Origin: Arsukibacterium sp. UBA5043 | GTDB taxonomy: Bacteria; Pseudomonadota; Gammaproteobacteria; Enterobacterales; Alteromonadaceae | DNA: 64,000 bases | Reading direction: 5' to 3' | Assembly: GCA_002415085.1 (NCBI GenBank) | Contig: DIBV01000002.1 | Coordinates: 106,117 to 170,116, forward strand | Shown: positions 36,385 to 46,381 of the stretch, in pieces | Position numbering within the stretch: position 1 is the stretch's first letter | Layout: each line of letters begins with the position of its first letter | Notes under the pieces: model-generated | Databases searched by the model: none | The model's input: only the letters and a program-made list of their open reading frames with translations | Told to the model about the DNA's origin: nothing | Made by a program: the position numbers and the translations under genes

Positions 36385-36454
36385 TGCTGCATTGTACGGA
36401 TTTTTGCTGCAAATGCAAGGCATTTCAGGCTTTACAGCGAGTATGTTGGCCTGT

Positions 36455-37822
36455 TTAGCGCGGAGGTAACATGCCCGGTGGCAGTTTGCCGCCCATGCCA
36501 CGCATCATTTTCATCATGCCGCCTTTACCCGACATCTGCTTCATCATTTTCTGCATTTGCATAAACTGTTTCAGTAACTTATTGATATCCTGTACCTGAC
36601 AGCCAGATCCCGCCGCAATTCTTTTTTTACGTGATCCTTTTAGTAAGTCAGGATAATTACGCTCTTTCGGGGTCATCGAATTAATTATGGCTTCCATCCG
36701 CACGAACTGTTTATCATCCAGTTGGCCCGCTGCACCAGCCGGCAGGTTTTTCATGCCGGGCAGTTTATCCATCATTGACATCATGCCGCCCATGCCACGC
36801 ATCTGCACCAGCTGTTCCCGAAAATCTTCCAATGAAAAGCCTTTGCCTTTCATCATTTTCTGGGCCATCTTCGCGGCTTTTTCTTTATCGACTTTCTGTT
36901 CCAGATCTTCGATTAAGCTCAGCACATCGCCCATGCCTAAAATGCGCGACGCTATCCGGTCCGGGTGAAAGGGCTCCAGGCCATCAGTTTTTTCACCGGT
37001 ACCCAGAAACTTAATCGGCTTACCGGTGATATGACGAATGGATAACGCCGCACCGCCGCGGGCATCACCGTCTGTTTTAGTTAAAATAACCCCGGTCAGC
37101 GGTAGCGCTTCATTGAATGCTTTTGCGGTATTAGCCGCATCCTGCCCCGTCATCGCATCAACCACAAACAGGGTTTCTATTGGCTTGACCGCTGCATGCA
37201 GCGCTTTAATTTCGTTCATCATATCGCTGTCGATATGTAAACGCCCAGCTGTATCCACCAGCAATACATCAAACATCCGGGTGCGGGCATGCGCAATAGC
37301 GGCATTAACAATGGCCACCGGCTGCTGGCTTAAATCGCTGGGGAAAAACTCTACGCCCACATCTGCCGCCAATGTTTGCAGCTGCTTAATGGCTGCGGGT
37401 CGATAAATATCAGCCGATACCACCAGCACTTTTTTCTTTTTGCGTTCTTTTAAGAATTTAGCAAGCTTAGCGACAGAAGTGGTTTTACCGGCGCCCTGTA
37501 AGCCTGCCATCAGCACCACTGCCGGAGGTTGAGTGTTTAACGCCAGTTCTTCATTGGCTTCACCCATCGCCTCTTCTAATGCAGTACGGACAATCTTAAG
37601 AAACTCCTGGCCCGGGGTCAGGCTTTTACTGACTTCCAGCCCTACTGAGCGCTCTTTGACATTTGCCACAAAGTCACGCACTACTGGCAAAGCCACGTCT
37701 GCCTCTAATAAGGCCATCCGTACTTCACGCAAGGTGTCTTTAATATTGTCTTCCGTCAGCCGGCCACGGCCACTGATGTTTTTTAAGGTTTTACTTAACC
37801 GATCGGACAGGTTCTCAAACAT
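36455..37822 (-). CDS. ffh: Signal recognition particle protein Ffh
   Basis: 455 residues. The NG GTPase domain has [27 protein letters not shown] and [11 protein letters not shown]; the methionine-rich M domain (about 300-430) ends [20 protein letters not shown]. It targets nascent membrane proteins to SecYEG with 4.5S RNA and FtsY. It is divergent from ypjD, as in E. coli. Confidence 0.99.
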   Translation of the reverse strand: MFENLSDRLSKTLKNISGRGRLTEDNIKDTLREVRMALLEADVALPVVRDFVANVKERSVGLEVSKSLTPGQEFLKIVRTALEEAMGEANEELALNTQPPAVVLMAGLQGAGKTTSVAKLAKFLKERKKKKVLVVSADIYRPAAIKQLQTLAADVGVEFFPSDLSQQPVAIVNAAIAHARTRMFDVLLVDTAGRLHIDSDMMNEIKALHAAVKPIETLFVVDAMTGQDAANTAKAFNEALPLTGVILTKTDGDARGGAALSIRHITGKPIKFLGTGEKTDGLEPFHPDRIASRILGMGDVLSLIEDLEQKVDKEKAAKMAQKMMKGKGFSLEDFREQLVQMRGMGGMMSMMDKLPGMKNLPAGAAGQLDDKQFVRMEAIINSMTPKERNYPDLLKGSRKKRIAAGSGCQVQDINKLLKQFMQMQKMMKQMSGKGGMMKMMRGMGGKLPPGMLPPR

Positions 37823-37852
37823 TTTTTTTACCCGTATTCAATTATTGCAGCG

Positions 37853-37881
37853 ATTATAACGCAGCCAGAGTGTTACGTCAG
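37853..37881 (-). promoter_or_regulatory. ffh promoter
   Basis: On the minus strand CTGACG (37881-37876) and a perfect TATAAT (37858-37853) are separated by 17 bp, about 30 bp upstream of the ATG at 37822. Confidence 0.65.
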
Positions 37882-37979
37882 CCGCTTATCACGTGCTAAA
37901 GTGGCCAGCTATAACTGCTGGGCTTAAGCAAACAGTTACCATACAATAACCAACACACTGAAACACAGGATTGTTAACA

Positions 37980-38786
37980 ATGACCGGACTGCTTCCTTTT
38001 TTCGCATTAGCGGCCTATTTGCTGGCGACAGGCTCAGTATTGCTGCGGTTATTTCACCCCAAGGGGCCCCATTTTAAATTAATGTTCAGTGCAGGCATTG
38101 TTGGTTTAGTGCTGCATATGCTGGCTCTTACTCAGACCCTGTTTACCCCCGAAGGCCAGAATTTCAGTTTAATGAATGTCAGCTCATTAGTGTGCTGGCT
38201 GGTTACCGTGGCAGTTACCCTTACCGCGCTACGCACGCCCACTGTGCTGTTGTTACCGGTGGTATATGGCTTCGCTGCACTGATGCAAATCGCCATGCTG
38301 CTGGTTCCGCAGGATTTACAGCTACATCATTTTGAGCAGAACATCAGTTTGCTGGTGCATATCACTATTGCTTTTCTGGCTTATGTGGTGCTTACCATGG
38401 CAACCTTATACTCGTTCCAGGTTAGCTATATAAGTGCCAGGCTAAAGCAAAAAGATATTACCCCGGTCAGCCAGTTTCTGCCGCCATTAATGCAAGCAGA
38501 AGCAATTCAGTTTCGGCTACTGATGGCTGGCACCGTGCTGTTAGGTCTGGCACTGCTTATTGGTATGCTATTTATCGATAACTGGTTGGGCAAAGCTAAT
38601 TTACATAAAACAGTACTCAGTGCACTGGCTTTTATGGTTTTTCTCAGCCTGTGTTGGGGCCATGCCCGAAAAGGCTGGCGCGGCAGAACGGCTATTACTT
38701 TAACGGTAATAGGTACCAGTTTGCTAACCCTCGCTTATTTTGGCAGTCGCTTTGTCAAAGAGGTAATAATTGAAAGGCTTGGTTGA
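37980..38786 (+). CDS. ypjD: CcsA/YpjD family inner-membrane protein
   Basis: 268 residues, eight predicted membrane helices, with the cytochrome c assembly (CcsA/CcmC-like) core: LLVHITIAFLAYVVLTMATLYSFQVSYISARLKQKD. ATG 37980 follows CAGGATTG; an upstream TTG (37971) is possible but less likely. The function in E. coli (YpjD) is not well defined; haem or thiol handling is suggested by the family. Gene order with ffh and corB is the same as in E. coli. Confidence 0.92.
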   Translation: MTGLLPFFALAAYLLATGSVLLRLFHPKGPHFKLMFSAGIVGLVLHMLALTQTLFTPEGQNFSLMNVSSLVCWLVTVAVTLTALRTPTVLLLPVVYGFAALMQIAMLLVPQDLQLHHFEQNISLLVHITIAFLAYVVLTMATLYSFQVSYISARLKQKDITPVSQFLPPLMQAEAIQFRLLMAGTVLLGLALLIGMLFIDNWLGKANLHKTVLSALAFMVFLSLCWGHARKGWRGRTAITLTVIGTSLLTLAYFGSRFVKEVIIERLG

Positions 38787-38867
38787 AATTAACGGTTTTT
38801 GATAGCGCCGGGCGTTAAACTGCTGTTAAGATGCAAATTGATGTTTGGCAATAAAGGTATTTAGCTC

Positions 38868-40157
38868 TTGGACGACATATCGACTAGTACGCTGTTTATA
38901 ATTCTAGGCGTGCTTATTGTGCTTTCTGCTTATTTCTCAGGTTCTGAAACAGGCATGATGTCTGTTAACCCCTACCGTCTGAAACATCTTACCAATGAGA
39001 AAAACAAGGCTGCACTGCGGGTCAGCCGGCTGTTAAAACGCCCAGACCGATTGATCGGCCTAATACTGATCGGCAACAACCTGGTTAATATTTTTGCGTC
39101 GACTGTGGCCACTATTATCGGTGTCAGATTATATGGTGATTATGGTTTAGCAATAGCACCAATTGCTTTAACGGTTATTATTTTAATTTTCGCTGAAGTT
39201 ACCCCCAAAACCCTGGCCGCCTTACACCCTGAAAAAGTAGCACTACCCACTTCAGCAATACTGTCAGTACTATTGAAAGTATTTTATCCCTTCGTCTGGG
39301 CATTAAATAAGATTACCAATGGTTTGCTTAACTTACTCGGTGTCAGCCCGGAGAAACATCAGGGCAACAGTTTAAGTGCAGAAGAGTTACGCACAGTAGT
39401 TTATGAAGCGGGTGCTCTGATTCCCGAGCAGCACCAGAATATGCTGGTGGGTGTGCTTGATCTGGAAAATGCCACGGTTGAAGATATTATGATCCCGCGT
39501 AATGAGATTGTCGGTATCGACATTAATGACGAATGGAAAGACATTGAACGACAGCTGGCTAACTTTCAGTACAGCCGAATTTTGTTGTTCAGAGATAACA
39601 TTGACGATGCCATTGGTTTTGTTCACCCGCGCGAATTGATGCGCCTGCTGATTAAAGAGCAACTGACTAAAGCTTCCCTGCTGCGCGCTGCCAGTGAAGT
39701 TTACTTTATTCCGGAAGGTACGCCGTTAAATACCCAGTTACTGAAATTCCAGGGGGCTAAAGATCGCATTGGTCTGGTAGTCGATGAATATGGCGATATA
39801 CAGGGGCTGGTTACCCTGGCAGACATTTTAGAGGAAGTTGTTGGTGAATTTACCACTGATATTGCCGAAGATACCAACGAAGATATCCTGGCCCAGCCTG
39901 ATGGGACTTTTTTAATTGACGGCAGTATTAACTTACGGGATTTAAACCGGGAAATGAAAATGAACCTGCCAACTGATGGCCCTAAAACCTTAAATGGCCT
40001 GATCCTCGAATATCTGGAAGAAATTCCGCAGGGCCGGTTAAGTGTTAAACTGGCAGGTTATCCAATGGAGATAGTCGATGTGCAGGACAATATGATTAAA
40101 ACTATTCGCCTGCTGGTCAATCCTAAAAAAGCAGGTTCAAAAAAGCCAGCACATTAA
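38868..40157 (+). CDS. yfjD: CNNM/CorB-type membrane protein with CBS and CorC domains (YfjD)
   Basis: 429 residues. N-terminal DUF21/CNNM membrane domain with three or four helices (GSETGMMSVNPYRLKHL), followed by a CBS pair (about 195-335: VEDIMIPRNEIVGIDI, VDEYGDIQGLVTLADILEEVVGEFTTD) and a CorC/HlyC C-terminal domain (GTFLIDGSINLRDLNREM). Family members move or sense Mg2+ (CNNM/CorB). The start is TTG 38868 with AAGG twelve bases upstream; there is no better ATG nearby. It is the second gene after ypjD. Confidence 0.93.
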   Translation: MDDISTSTLFIILGVLIVLSAYFSGSETGMMSVNPYRLKHLTNEKNKAALRVSRLLKRPDRLIGLILIGNNLVNIFASTVATIIGVRLYGDYGLAIAPIALTVIILIFAEVTPKTLAALHPEKVALPTSAILSVLLKVFYPFVWALNKITNGLLNLLGVSPEKHQGNSLSAEELRTVVYEAGALIPEQHQNMLVGVLDLENATVEDIMIPRNEIVGIDINDEWKDIERQLANFQYSRILLFRDNIDDAIGFVHPRELMRLLIKEQLTKASLLRAASEVYFIPEGTPLNTQLLKFQGAKDRIGLVVDEYGDIQGLVTLADILEEVVGEFTTDIAEDTNEDILAQPDGTFLIDGSINLRDLNREMKMNLPTDGPKTLNGLILEYLEEIPQGRLSVKLAGYPMEIVDVQDNMIKTIRLLVNPKKAGSKKPAH

Positions 40158-40201
40158 AGCAGTGCCAACAGCACAGTAATTCCAGGCTAACGGCGGCGCA
40201 G

Positions 40202-40843
40202 TTAATCGAAAAACAGCCGCCATAACCAGCCACGCTGTAAATCCTTTTCACACTTTTTCAGCTGGGCACTGTATATCTTTGCCCGATCATCTACCCGACG
40301 CGCTACCGTTGATAACCAGGCCTTATTTTTATAGCTGCCCCGACGGTAGCCGCCCCAACCTTCATGATAATTAAGGTACTGATGATAACCATCCCACTTC
40401 GACACTTTATTTAGGCGGTAGGTTTTATCAATATACCAACCCATAAAGTCGATGGCATCAGCAAAGTCGTTGCGGCTGGCCCAAAAGCGATCGGCTTCTT
40501 TAACATACTCGTCCCAGGTAACCGTTTTCGCCTGCGAGTAGCCATAAGCTGAGCTGCCGCGGCCATAAGGAATAAAACCAATAAACCAACGCATGGGAGG
40601 CCGGGCATTATGTTTGAAGCTGCTCTCCTGATACATAATACTCATCGGCAATGCGATTGGCATACCCCACTTTTCGCTGGCAGCGGCAGCCGCATGATAC
40701 CAGGAGCGGTTCTCTCTGAAAATTTCGCAGATATCCGAGGTGTTTTGTGGTGGAGGTGTACTGCAGCCACTAAGCACTGCCGCCAGGGAGAGTACAACAA
40801 TTTTTTTCAGATGTTTATGAGGTGTTTGAACTTTTTTCATCAT
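40202..40843 (-). CDS. Lytic transglycosylase-like lipoprotein (SLT domain)
   Basis: 213 residues with a lipoprotein signal (MMKKVQTPHKHLKKIVVLSLAAVLSGC). The SLT-type fold carries the catalytic Glu in IMYQESSF (about residue 73), followed by SAYGYSQAK and the DFMGWYIDKTYRLN region. It should cut peptidoglycan glycan strands from the outer membrane inner leaflet. It is convergent with corB; short gap of 44 bp. Confidence 0.9.
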   Translation of the reverse strand: MMKKVQTPHKHLKKIVVLSLAAVLSGCSTPPPQNTSDICEIFRENRSWYHAAAAASEKWGMPIALPMSIMYQESSFKHNARPPMRWFIGFIPYGRGSSAYGYSQAKTVTWDEYVKEADRFWASRNDFADAIDFMGWYIDKTYRLNKVSKWDGYHQYLNYHEGWGGYRRGSYKNKAWLSTVARRVDDRAKIYSAQLKKCEKDLQRGWLWRLFFD

Positions 40844-40861
40844 GATGATTCTAACAGCTTG

Positions 40862-40935
40862 AACGGACGCAAACCAAGTTTTTGTTATTCCCTGGTTCCT
40901 CCTTTTTACGGCTGTCTCCTGACAGCCGTTTTTTT
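40862..40935 (+). ncRNA. Candidate small RNA with intrinsic terminator
   Basis: Between two minus-strand genes there is a plus-strand intrinsic terminator: 9-bp stem 40908-40916 with 40921-40929, loop TCCT, followed by seven T. It serves no plus-strand gene. About 70 bp upstream are TTGAAC (40826-40831) and TCTAAC (40850-40855), 18 bp apart, as possible -35/-10 elements. The proposed transcript holds a single-stranded CCTCCTTTTT run, which could pair with ribosome sites. This is an inference from sequence only. Confidence 0.4.
40908..40935 (+). terminator. Plus-strand intrinsic terminator with no adjacent plus-strand gene
   Basis: Stem of nine perfect base pairs, four-base loop and a seven-T tail. 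On the minus strand the tail is A-rich, so it does not end gshA transcripts well. Confidence 0.8.
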
Positions 40936-40969
40936 ATCGTTAAAGCGCTGGACGCCCGGTTTAAATAGG

Positions 40970-42592
40970 TTATTTACAGGCGGGTACTTCTGCAAAATAC
41001 TCTTCAATATAGTGGTCAAAACTCAAGCTGTCGTGCTGCTCAATCTGCTGCTGATCAGCAATTGATGTTGCTGCCGCCTGCGCGAAGTCTTCGGCCTTAT
41101 AAAACTGATATTCTTCGCTGCGCAACTGCGCCAGATACTCGCCGGCTTTTGCCAGCATAAAATGGCCATTATCTTGTTGGGTACTCAGCAGCTGGTTCAG
41201 TAACTGACCTGACAAAGTTTGCGCCGGATCCAACAAACAGACATAGTACTTCTTCAATGCGCCCTGATACTCTGTACTCTGATATGCCTGATCCAGCCAT
41301 TTCGCAATTGGCATCATATCGGCAAAAATCTGCTCGGCCCAATCCAGCATCAACCTGCTGTTACCATCCTGCAATAATTCAAGATTAACCCGTCGGCCGT
41401 CCGTAACGACCTTGCGCAGGTTTTGCTCAGTAACAGTTTGTTGATCATCTGAAAGCGACGGGCTGTCTTGCAATAAACAGTAGAGTAAAAACACATCCAG
41501 TAAGCGCATTTGCTCAGCAGTAATGCCAATACTGCTAAAGGGATTAACATCAAGTGCTCGTACTTCTATATATTCCACCCCGCGCTTTGCTAGCGCACAA
41601 GTGGGTCGCTCACCCGACTCTGTAGTTCGCTTGGGACGGATCGTCGAGTAAAATTCATTTTCTATTTGCAGTACATTGCCATTGAGCTGTTGATATTCTC
41701 CATTTTGCTTAATGCCAATATTCTGATATTCGGCAGACGGCTGACTGACCGCATTATGTAAACCCGCAATGTACTCCGGCAAACTATTATACGTAATGCT
41801 CAGGCTGGACTGGGCACTGTTGGTATAGCCTAAATCACTCATCCGCAGCGACGTGGCATAAGGCAGATATAAGGTGCCCTTGCCCAGCTGCTGAAACGGA
41901 TATGGCGAACGCCGACCGGCTATAAACGATTGGCACATTGCCGGCGAAGCACCAAACAAATAGACGATAAGCCAGGCATGGCGTTTGTAATTGCGAATAA
42001 GGGCAAGGTATTGCTCTGAGATAAAATCTTGCAATGTGCTCTGATCAGCAAGCTGCTGCTGATATAAGGACCAGAAACCGGATGGCAACGAAAAATTATA
42101 ATGTACGCCGCTAATCGCCTGCATCATGCTGCCATAACGATTGTGTAAGCCTTTGCGGTATAAGGTTTTCATCCGGCCAACATTTGATGAGCCATACTGC
42201 GCTAACGGTATGGTGGTATCCTGGCCAATAAAACAGGGCATGCTCGACGGCCAAAGCCGCTCTTCGCCCAGCTGTTTTACCGTATAACGGTGTATATCTG
42301 CCAGTTGCGCCAGTGTGGTCTCTATTTTGTCAGTCGCCGGCGTAATAAACTCAAGCAGCGATTCTGAAAAATCAGTTGTGATCCAGGGGTGCGTTAGTGC
42401 CGCCCCCAACCGCTGCGGATGAGGGGTTAATGCCAGACTACCATCCTGGTTAATTCGCAGGGTTTCGCGCTCAATACCCCGCTTTATCCCAACTACCGCC
42501 TTTAAATTTTGTTCAGTCGCCAGCGCGTGCAGGCGTTGTTGCAGGATATCAGCCAAGTGAGGGCCCTTACTTTTATTGTTGCCATCGGACAT
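40970..42592 (-). CDS. gshA: Glutamate-cysteine ligase, proteobacterial type
   Basis: 540 residues; makes gamma-glutamylcysteine, the first step to glutathione. The N-terminal GIERETLRINQDGSLALTPHPQ, the YGSSNVGRMKTLYRKGLHNRYG block and ISGVHYNFS match the E. coli GshA family, with EVRALDVNPFSSIGI in the centre. It lies after pssA, 57 bp from its end. The ribosome site at 42592 is weak. Confidence 0.97.
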   Translation of the reverse strand: MSDGNNKSKGPHLADILQQRLHALATEQNLKAVVGIKRGIERETLRINQDGSLALTPHPQRLGAALTHPWITTDFSESLLEFITPATDKIETTLAQLADIHRYTVKQLGEERLWPSSMPCFIGQDTTIPLAQYGSSNVGRMKTLYRKGLHNRYGSMMQAISGVHYNFSLPSGFWSLYQQQLADQSTLQDFISEQYLALIRNYKRHAWLIVYLFGASPAMCQSFIAGRRSPYPFQQLGKGTLYLPYATSLRMSDLGYTNSAQSSLSITYNSLPEYIAGLHNAVSQPSAEYQNIGIKQNGEYQQLNGNVLQIENEFYSTIRPKRTTESGERPTCALAKRGVEYIEVRALDVNPFSSIGITAEQMRLLDVFLLYCLLQDSPSLSDDQQTVTEQNLRKVVTDGRRVNLELLQDGNSRLMLDWAEQIFADMMPIAKWLDQAYQSTEYQGALKKYYVCLLDPAQTLSGQLLNQLLSTQQDNGHFMLAKAGEYLAQLRSEEYQFYKAEDFAQAAATSIADQQQIEQHDSLSFDHYIEEYFAEVPACK

Positions 42593-42649
42593 GGGGTGGC
42601 GGTCTCAAAAACTCAAGCGTGTTGGCTAATTTACCGCGCTGACGGAAAA

Positions 42650-43486
42650 TCAGGAACGGGGCTCATTATCCGGTTCATTTACTTTAACTGCGTCATTGCG
42701 CTCCTGCAGCTCATCAGCAAAATCTGCGTCGTTGGTATCACCGACCACATGCTCCAGTTTTAATTTTCGCACGCTTCGAATAGTAGTAACGGGCCCCGAG
42801 CATGCATAAATAAAGAAGATACCGAACAGCATCTCTGCCGGACGCGCTGCGATAACCACAAACACCAGCACCACACATAATATCGTCAGAAACGATACCC
42901 TGTCACGCCAGTTCAGGTCTTTAAATGAATGATAACGGAAATTACTGACCATTAGTAAGCCGGTTATTATGGTTAACAAGCCGACCAGATAACCAATATT
43001 GTCGCCATCAACCTCGTAAATAGAACCGGTCCATACCATACCCGCAATAATGGCCGCCGCTGCCGGGCTGGCCAGCCCCTGGAAAAAACGGCCATCAGTC
43101 ACACTTAAGTTAGCATTAAAGCGCGCCAGGCGAAGCGCTGCGCAGGCTACAAAAATAAACGCTGCCAGCCAGCCAAACTTACCTAAATCGGCCAAGCCCC
43201 AGTTGTAGGCCACCAGCGCAGGTGCCACGCCAAACGACAACATATCCGACATGCTGTCATATTGGGCGCCAAACTCACTCTGGGTATTGGTTAAGCGGGC
43301 AACCCGGCCATCCAGACCGTCAAAAATCATCGCTATAAAAATAGCTACCGCTGCCGCTTCAAACCGACCATTCATGGAGGAAACAATTGCAAAAAAGCCG
43401 GCAAAGAGGCCCCCTGTAGTCAACAGGTTGGGTAACAGATAAATGCCTTTGCGCGGGCTGGAGTCAGTATGTTTTGAGTCTGTCAT
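42650..43486 (-). CDS. pssA: CDP-diacylglycerol-serine O-phosphatidyltransferase
   Basis: 278 residues of the membrane-type PssA (CDP-alcohol phosphatidyltransferase family), which makes phosphatidylserine for phosphatidylethanolamine synthesis. The catalytic signature is DGLDGRVARLTNTQSEFGAQYDSMSD (D-G-x2-A-R-x8-G-x3-D-x3-D). It has about eight helices and a charged C-terminal tail. The start is ATG 43486; a TTG 24 bases further upstream is less likely. Confidence 0.95.
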   Translation of the reverse strand: MTDSKHTDSSPRKGIYLLPNLLTTGGLFAGFFAIVSSMNGRFEAAAVAIFIAMIFDGLDGRVARLTNTQSEFGAQYDSMSDMLSFGVAPALVAYNWGLADLGKFGWLAAFIFVACAALRLARFNANLSVTDGRFFQGLASPAAAAIIAGMVWTGSIYEVDGDNIGYLVGLLTIITGLLMVSNFRYHSFKDLNWRDRVSFLTILCVVLVFVVIAARPAEMLFGIFFIYACSGPVTTIRSVRKLKLEHVVGDTNDADFADELQERNDAVKVNEPDNEPRS

Positions 43487-43599
43487 AAAACCATCTTTTC
43501 TAATTAGCAATTGTTAGATTATAAGGGACTTAGCTTAACATGGATAGGTAAACGGCAAAAGTTGCTGCTCTGCCAGCCATCACGCCACCGCGCAAATAG

Positions 43600-43638
43600 A
43601 AAAAAGCTACAGCATGACATCACTCGCACTGCAGCTTT
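43600..43638 (-). terminator. Intrinsic terminator of clpB
   Basis: Minus strand: a 10-bp stem (43638-43629 with 43612-43603, one G-U pair), 16-nt loop, then a run of T (43605-43600). It lies 43 bp after the clpB stop. Confidence 0.75.
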
Positions 43639-43680
43639 GTTGTTGTTATTGCCAATACCAATTAACGCTATTGCAGCAGC

Positions 43681-46254
43681 TTAACTGGTAATAACAAATT
43701 GCCCGCCATCATGGTCAACGTTAATGGTGGCGCCCGGCATCATGCTGCCCTGCAACAGCGTTTGCGCTAACGGGTTCTCCAGATGCTGCTGAATTGCCCG
43801 CTTTAACGGTCTGGCGCCAAACAGCGAGTCAAAACCAACTTCGGCCAGTTTATCCAGTGCGGCCTCCGTTACGTTTAACTCAAAACCACGAGCTTGTAGT
43901 CTTTGCTCCAGCCGGCCCAACTGAAAGCGGGCAATTTGTTTAATCTGTGTAGTATCCAGTGGATGAAACACCACAGCCTCATCCAGACGGTTTAAAAACT
44001 CCGGCCGGAATTGTTTGCTTAGTACTTCCATCAACATATCTTTCATCTGCTGGTAACTGTACTCCTGATAATGCTCCTGAATTAAATCTGATCCAAGATT
44101 GGACGTCATAATAATCACAGCATTTTTAAAATCGACAGTCCGGCCCTGACCATCAGTTAAGCGTCCATCATCCAGCACCTGCAGCAAAATATTAAATACG
44201 TCCGGATGGGCCTTTTCGACCTCATCGAGCAGGATCACGGAATAGGGTTTACGTCTGACCGCTTCGGTCAGATAGCCACCTTCCTCGTAACCAACATAAC
44301 CCGGAGGGGCACCAACCAGGCGCGACACTGCATGTTTTTCCATAAATTCAGACATATCAATCCGAACCATATTATCGGGGCTATCGAATAAAAACTGCGC
44401 CAGTGATTTGGTAAGCTCAGTTTTACCAACGCCGGTTGGCCCCAGAAACAAAAAGGAACCAATAGGTTTATTCGGATCAGCCAGGCCAGCCCGGGAGCGA
44501 CGAATAGCATTTGCCACGGCAGCAACGGCCTCATGTTGCCCTACTACAGTATTGTGCAGTGCATCTTCCATTCTCAGTAACTTGTCTCGTTCACCTTCCA
44601 GCATCTTGCTGACCGGAATGCCGGTAGCTTTTGACAGCACATCAGCGATTTCCTGCTCGGTTACTTTATGGCGCAACAGCGTCATTTCCTGCATTTCTGC
44701 CTGACTGGCTAAATCGAGCCGCTTTTCCAGTTCTGGAATACGACCGTATTGCAATTCAGACATCCGCTGCAAATCGCTAACCCGACGGGCAACTTCCAGA
44801 TCCAGGCGCGCCTGCTCTAACTCTGCTTTTATATTCTGGGTACCCTGCAGGGCAGCCTTTTCTGACTCCCAGATTTCATCCAGTTCATTATAATTGGCAT
44901 CCAGCTCCTGGATTTGTTCCTGAATAATGTCCCGGCGCTTTTTGCTGCTTTCATCAGATTCTTTTGCCAGCGCATTGTCTTCCAGTTTTAACTGAATGAT
45001 TCGTCGCTCCAGCCGATCCAGTTCTTCGGGTTTTGAGTCCATTTGCATCCGGATACTGGAGGCGGCCTCATCAATTAAATCTATGGCTTTGTCTGGTAAC
45101 TGGCGATCACTAACATAGCGATGCGACAATGTTGCAGCAGCCACGATCGCCGGATCGGTAATTTCAACGGCATGGTGTAACTCGTAGCGCTCTTTTAAAC
45201 CACGTAAAATAGCGATGGTATCTTCCACCGTGGGCTCTTCTACCAGTACTTTCTGAAAGCGCCGCTCCAGTGCCGCATCTTTTTCTATGTACTTGCGATA
45301 CTCATCTAAGGTAGTGGCACCAAGACAATGCAATTCACCACGTGCCAGTGCCGGTTTTAGCATATTACCGGCATCCATCGCACCTTCAGCTTTTCCGGCC
45401 CCAACCATGGTATGAATTTCATCAATAAATAAAATAACCTGGCCTTCTTCTTTCGCCAGTTCGTTTAATACCGCTTTTAAACGTTCCTCAAATTCGCCCC
45501 GGTACTTAGCACCAGCCAGCAAAGAGCCCATATCAAGCGACAGCACCCGCTTACTTTTTAGCCCTTCAGGCACTTCTTTATTGATTATTCGCAGTGCCAG
45601 CCCTTCAACAATAGCGGTTTTACCGACCCCGGGCTCGCCGATTAGCACCGGGTTATTTTTGGTGCGCCGCTGCAGCACCTGAATACAGCGACGGATCTCT
45701 TCATCCCGACCAATAACCGGATCCAGCTTGCCAGCTTCAGCCCTGGCCGTCAGGTCAATGGTATATTTGGTTAATGCCTGACGGCTGTCTTCCGCGTTGG
45801 GATCATCGACATTCTGGCCGGCCCGGATGTCTTCAATAGCGGCATTTACCTTTTCTTTGCTTACCCCAAGTAAACGCAGAATATTACCAAGCTCAGTTTT
45901 ATCTTCAGTTGCCGCCAACACAAATAATTCGCTGGAGATAAACTGATCCTTGCGCTTTTGAGCAAACTTGTCGCACTGCTGTAAAAGCTGAGCCGTCGCG
46001 GTTGACAGCTGCAGATTAGTGCCTTCGCCCTCAACTCGCGGTAAGCGCTCGATTGCTTTACTGACTTTCGCCCGCAACTCATTAAAATTTATTGCGATTT
46101 TGTTAAGCAAATCGCGGACAGTCCCCCCCTCCTGATTTAACAGGGCAAACATCAGATGGACGGGTTCAATAAATTGTTGATCCCGCCCCAATGCCAATGA
46201 TTGCGCATCCGCAATCGCTTCCTGGAATTTACTGGTAAATTTATCTAAACGCAT
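43681..46254 (-). CDS. clpB: ATP-dependent disaggregase ClpB
   Basis: 857 residues, the usual length. N-terminal Clp domain, first AAA+ ATPase with [15 protein letters not shown] and Walker [12 protein letters not shown], coiled-coil middle domain (about 400-530), second AAA+ with [15 protein letters not shown], and a C-terminal domain. It rescues aggregated proteins with DnaK. The start is ATG 46254 ([14 protein letters not shown]); the frame extends further only by chance. A sigma-32-like promoter precedes it. Confidence 0.99.
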   Translation of the reverse strand: MRLDKFTSKFQEAIADAQSLALGRDQQFIEPVHLMFALLNQEGGTVRDLLNKIAINFNELRAKVSKAIERLPRVEGEGTNLQLSTATAQLLQQCDKFAQKRKDQFISSELFVLAATEDKTELGNILRLLGVSKEKVNAAIEDIRAGQNVDDPNAEDSRQALTKYTIDLTARAEAGKLDPVIGRDEEIRRCIQVLQRRTKNNPVLIGEPGVGKTAIVEGLALRIINKEVPEGLKSKRVLSLDMGSLLAGAKYRGEFEERLKAVLNELAKEEGQVILFIDEIHTMVGAGKAEGAMDAGNMLKPALARGELHCLGATTLDEYRKYIEKDAALERRFQKVLVEEPTVEDTIAILRGLKERYELHHAVEITDPAIVAAATLSHRYVSDRQLPDKAIDLIDEAASSIRMQMDSKPEELDRLERRIIQLKLEDNALAKESDESSKKRRDIIQEQIQELDANYNELDEIWESEKAALQGTQNIKAELEQARLDLEVARRVSDLQRMSELQYGRIPELEKRLDLASQAEMQEMTLLRHKVTEQEIADVLSKATGIPVSKMLEGERDKLLRMEDALHNTVVGQHEAVAAVANAIRRSRAGLADPNKPIGSFLFLGPTGVGKTELTKSLAQFLFDSPDNMVRIDMSEFMEKHAVSRLVGAPPGYVGYEEGGYLTEAVRRKPYSVILLDEVEKAHPDVFNILLQVLDDGRLTDGQGRTVDFKNAVIIMTSNLGSDLIQEHYQEYSYQQMKDMLMEVLSKQFRPEFLNRLDEAVVFHPLDTTQIKQIARFQLGRLEQRLQARGFELNVTEAALDKLAEVGFDSLFGARPLKRAIQQHLENPLAQTLLQGSMMPGATINVDHDGGQFVITS

Positions 46255-46291
46255 GGCTGGCTCCACATCATGTAACGTTGATGTGATGTAA

Positions 46292-46319
46292 GATTGGGGG
46301 ATACCGGGCAAATATCAAG
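46292..46319 (-). promoter_or_regulatory. Heat-shock (sigma-32-like) promoter of clpB
   Basis: Minus strand: CTTGAT (46319-46314), 14-bp spacer, CCCCAATC (46299-46292). The sigma-32 consensus is CTTGAA, 13-17 bp, CCCCATnT. It lies 38 bp upstream of the ATG at 46254. Confidence 0.75.
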
Positions 46320-46381
46320 CAATAAACGTCAAAAAATTGACTTAGATCAGCAAAACCGCAAATCCGGACTTAGCTGAGGGC

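Noticed and set aside
40610-41065. 151-residue plus-strand frame
   Set aside because: It is a shadow running through the lytic transglycosylase start, the intergenic gap and the end of gshA.
43487-43680. Possible small gene between pssA and clpB
   Set aside because: Only the clpB terminator and short chance frames are present.
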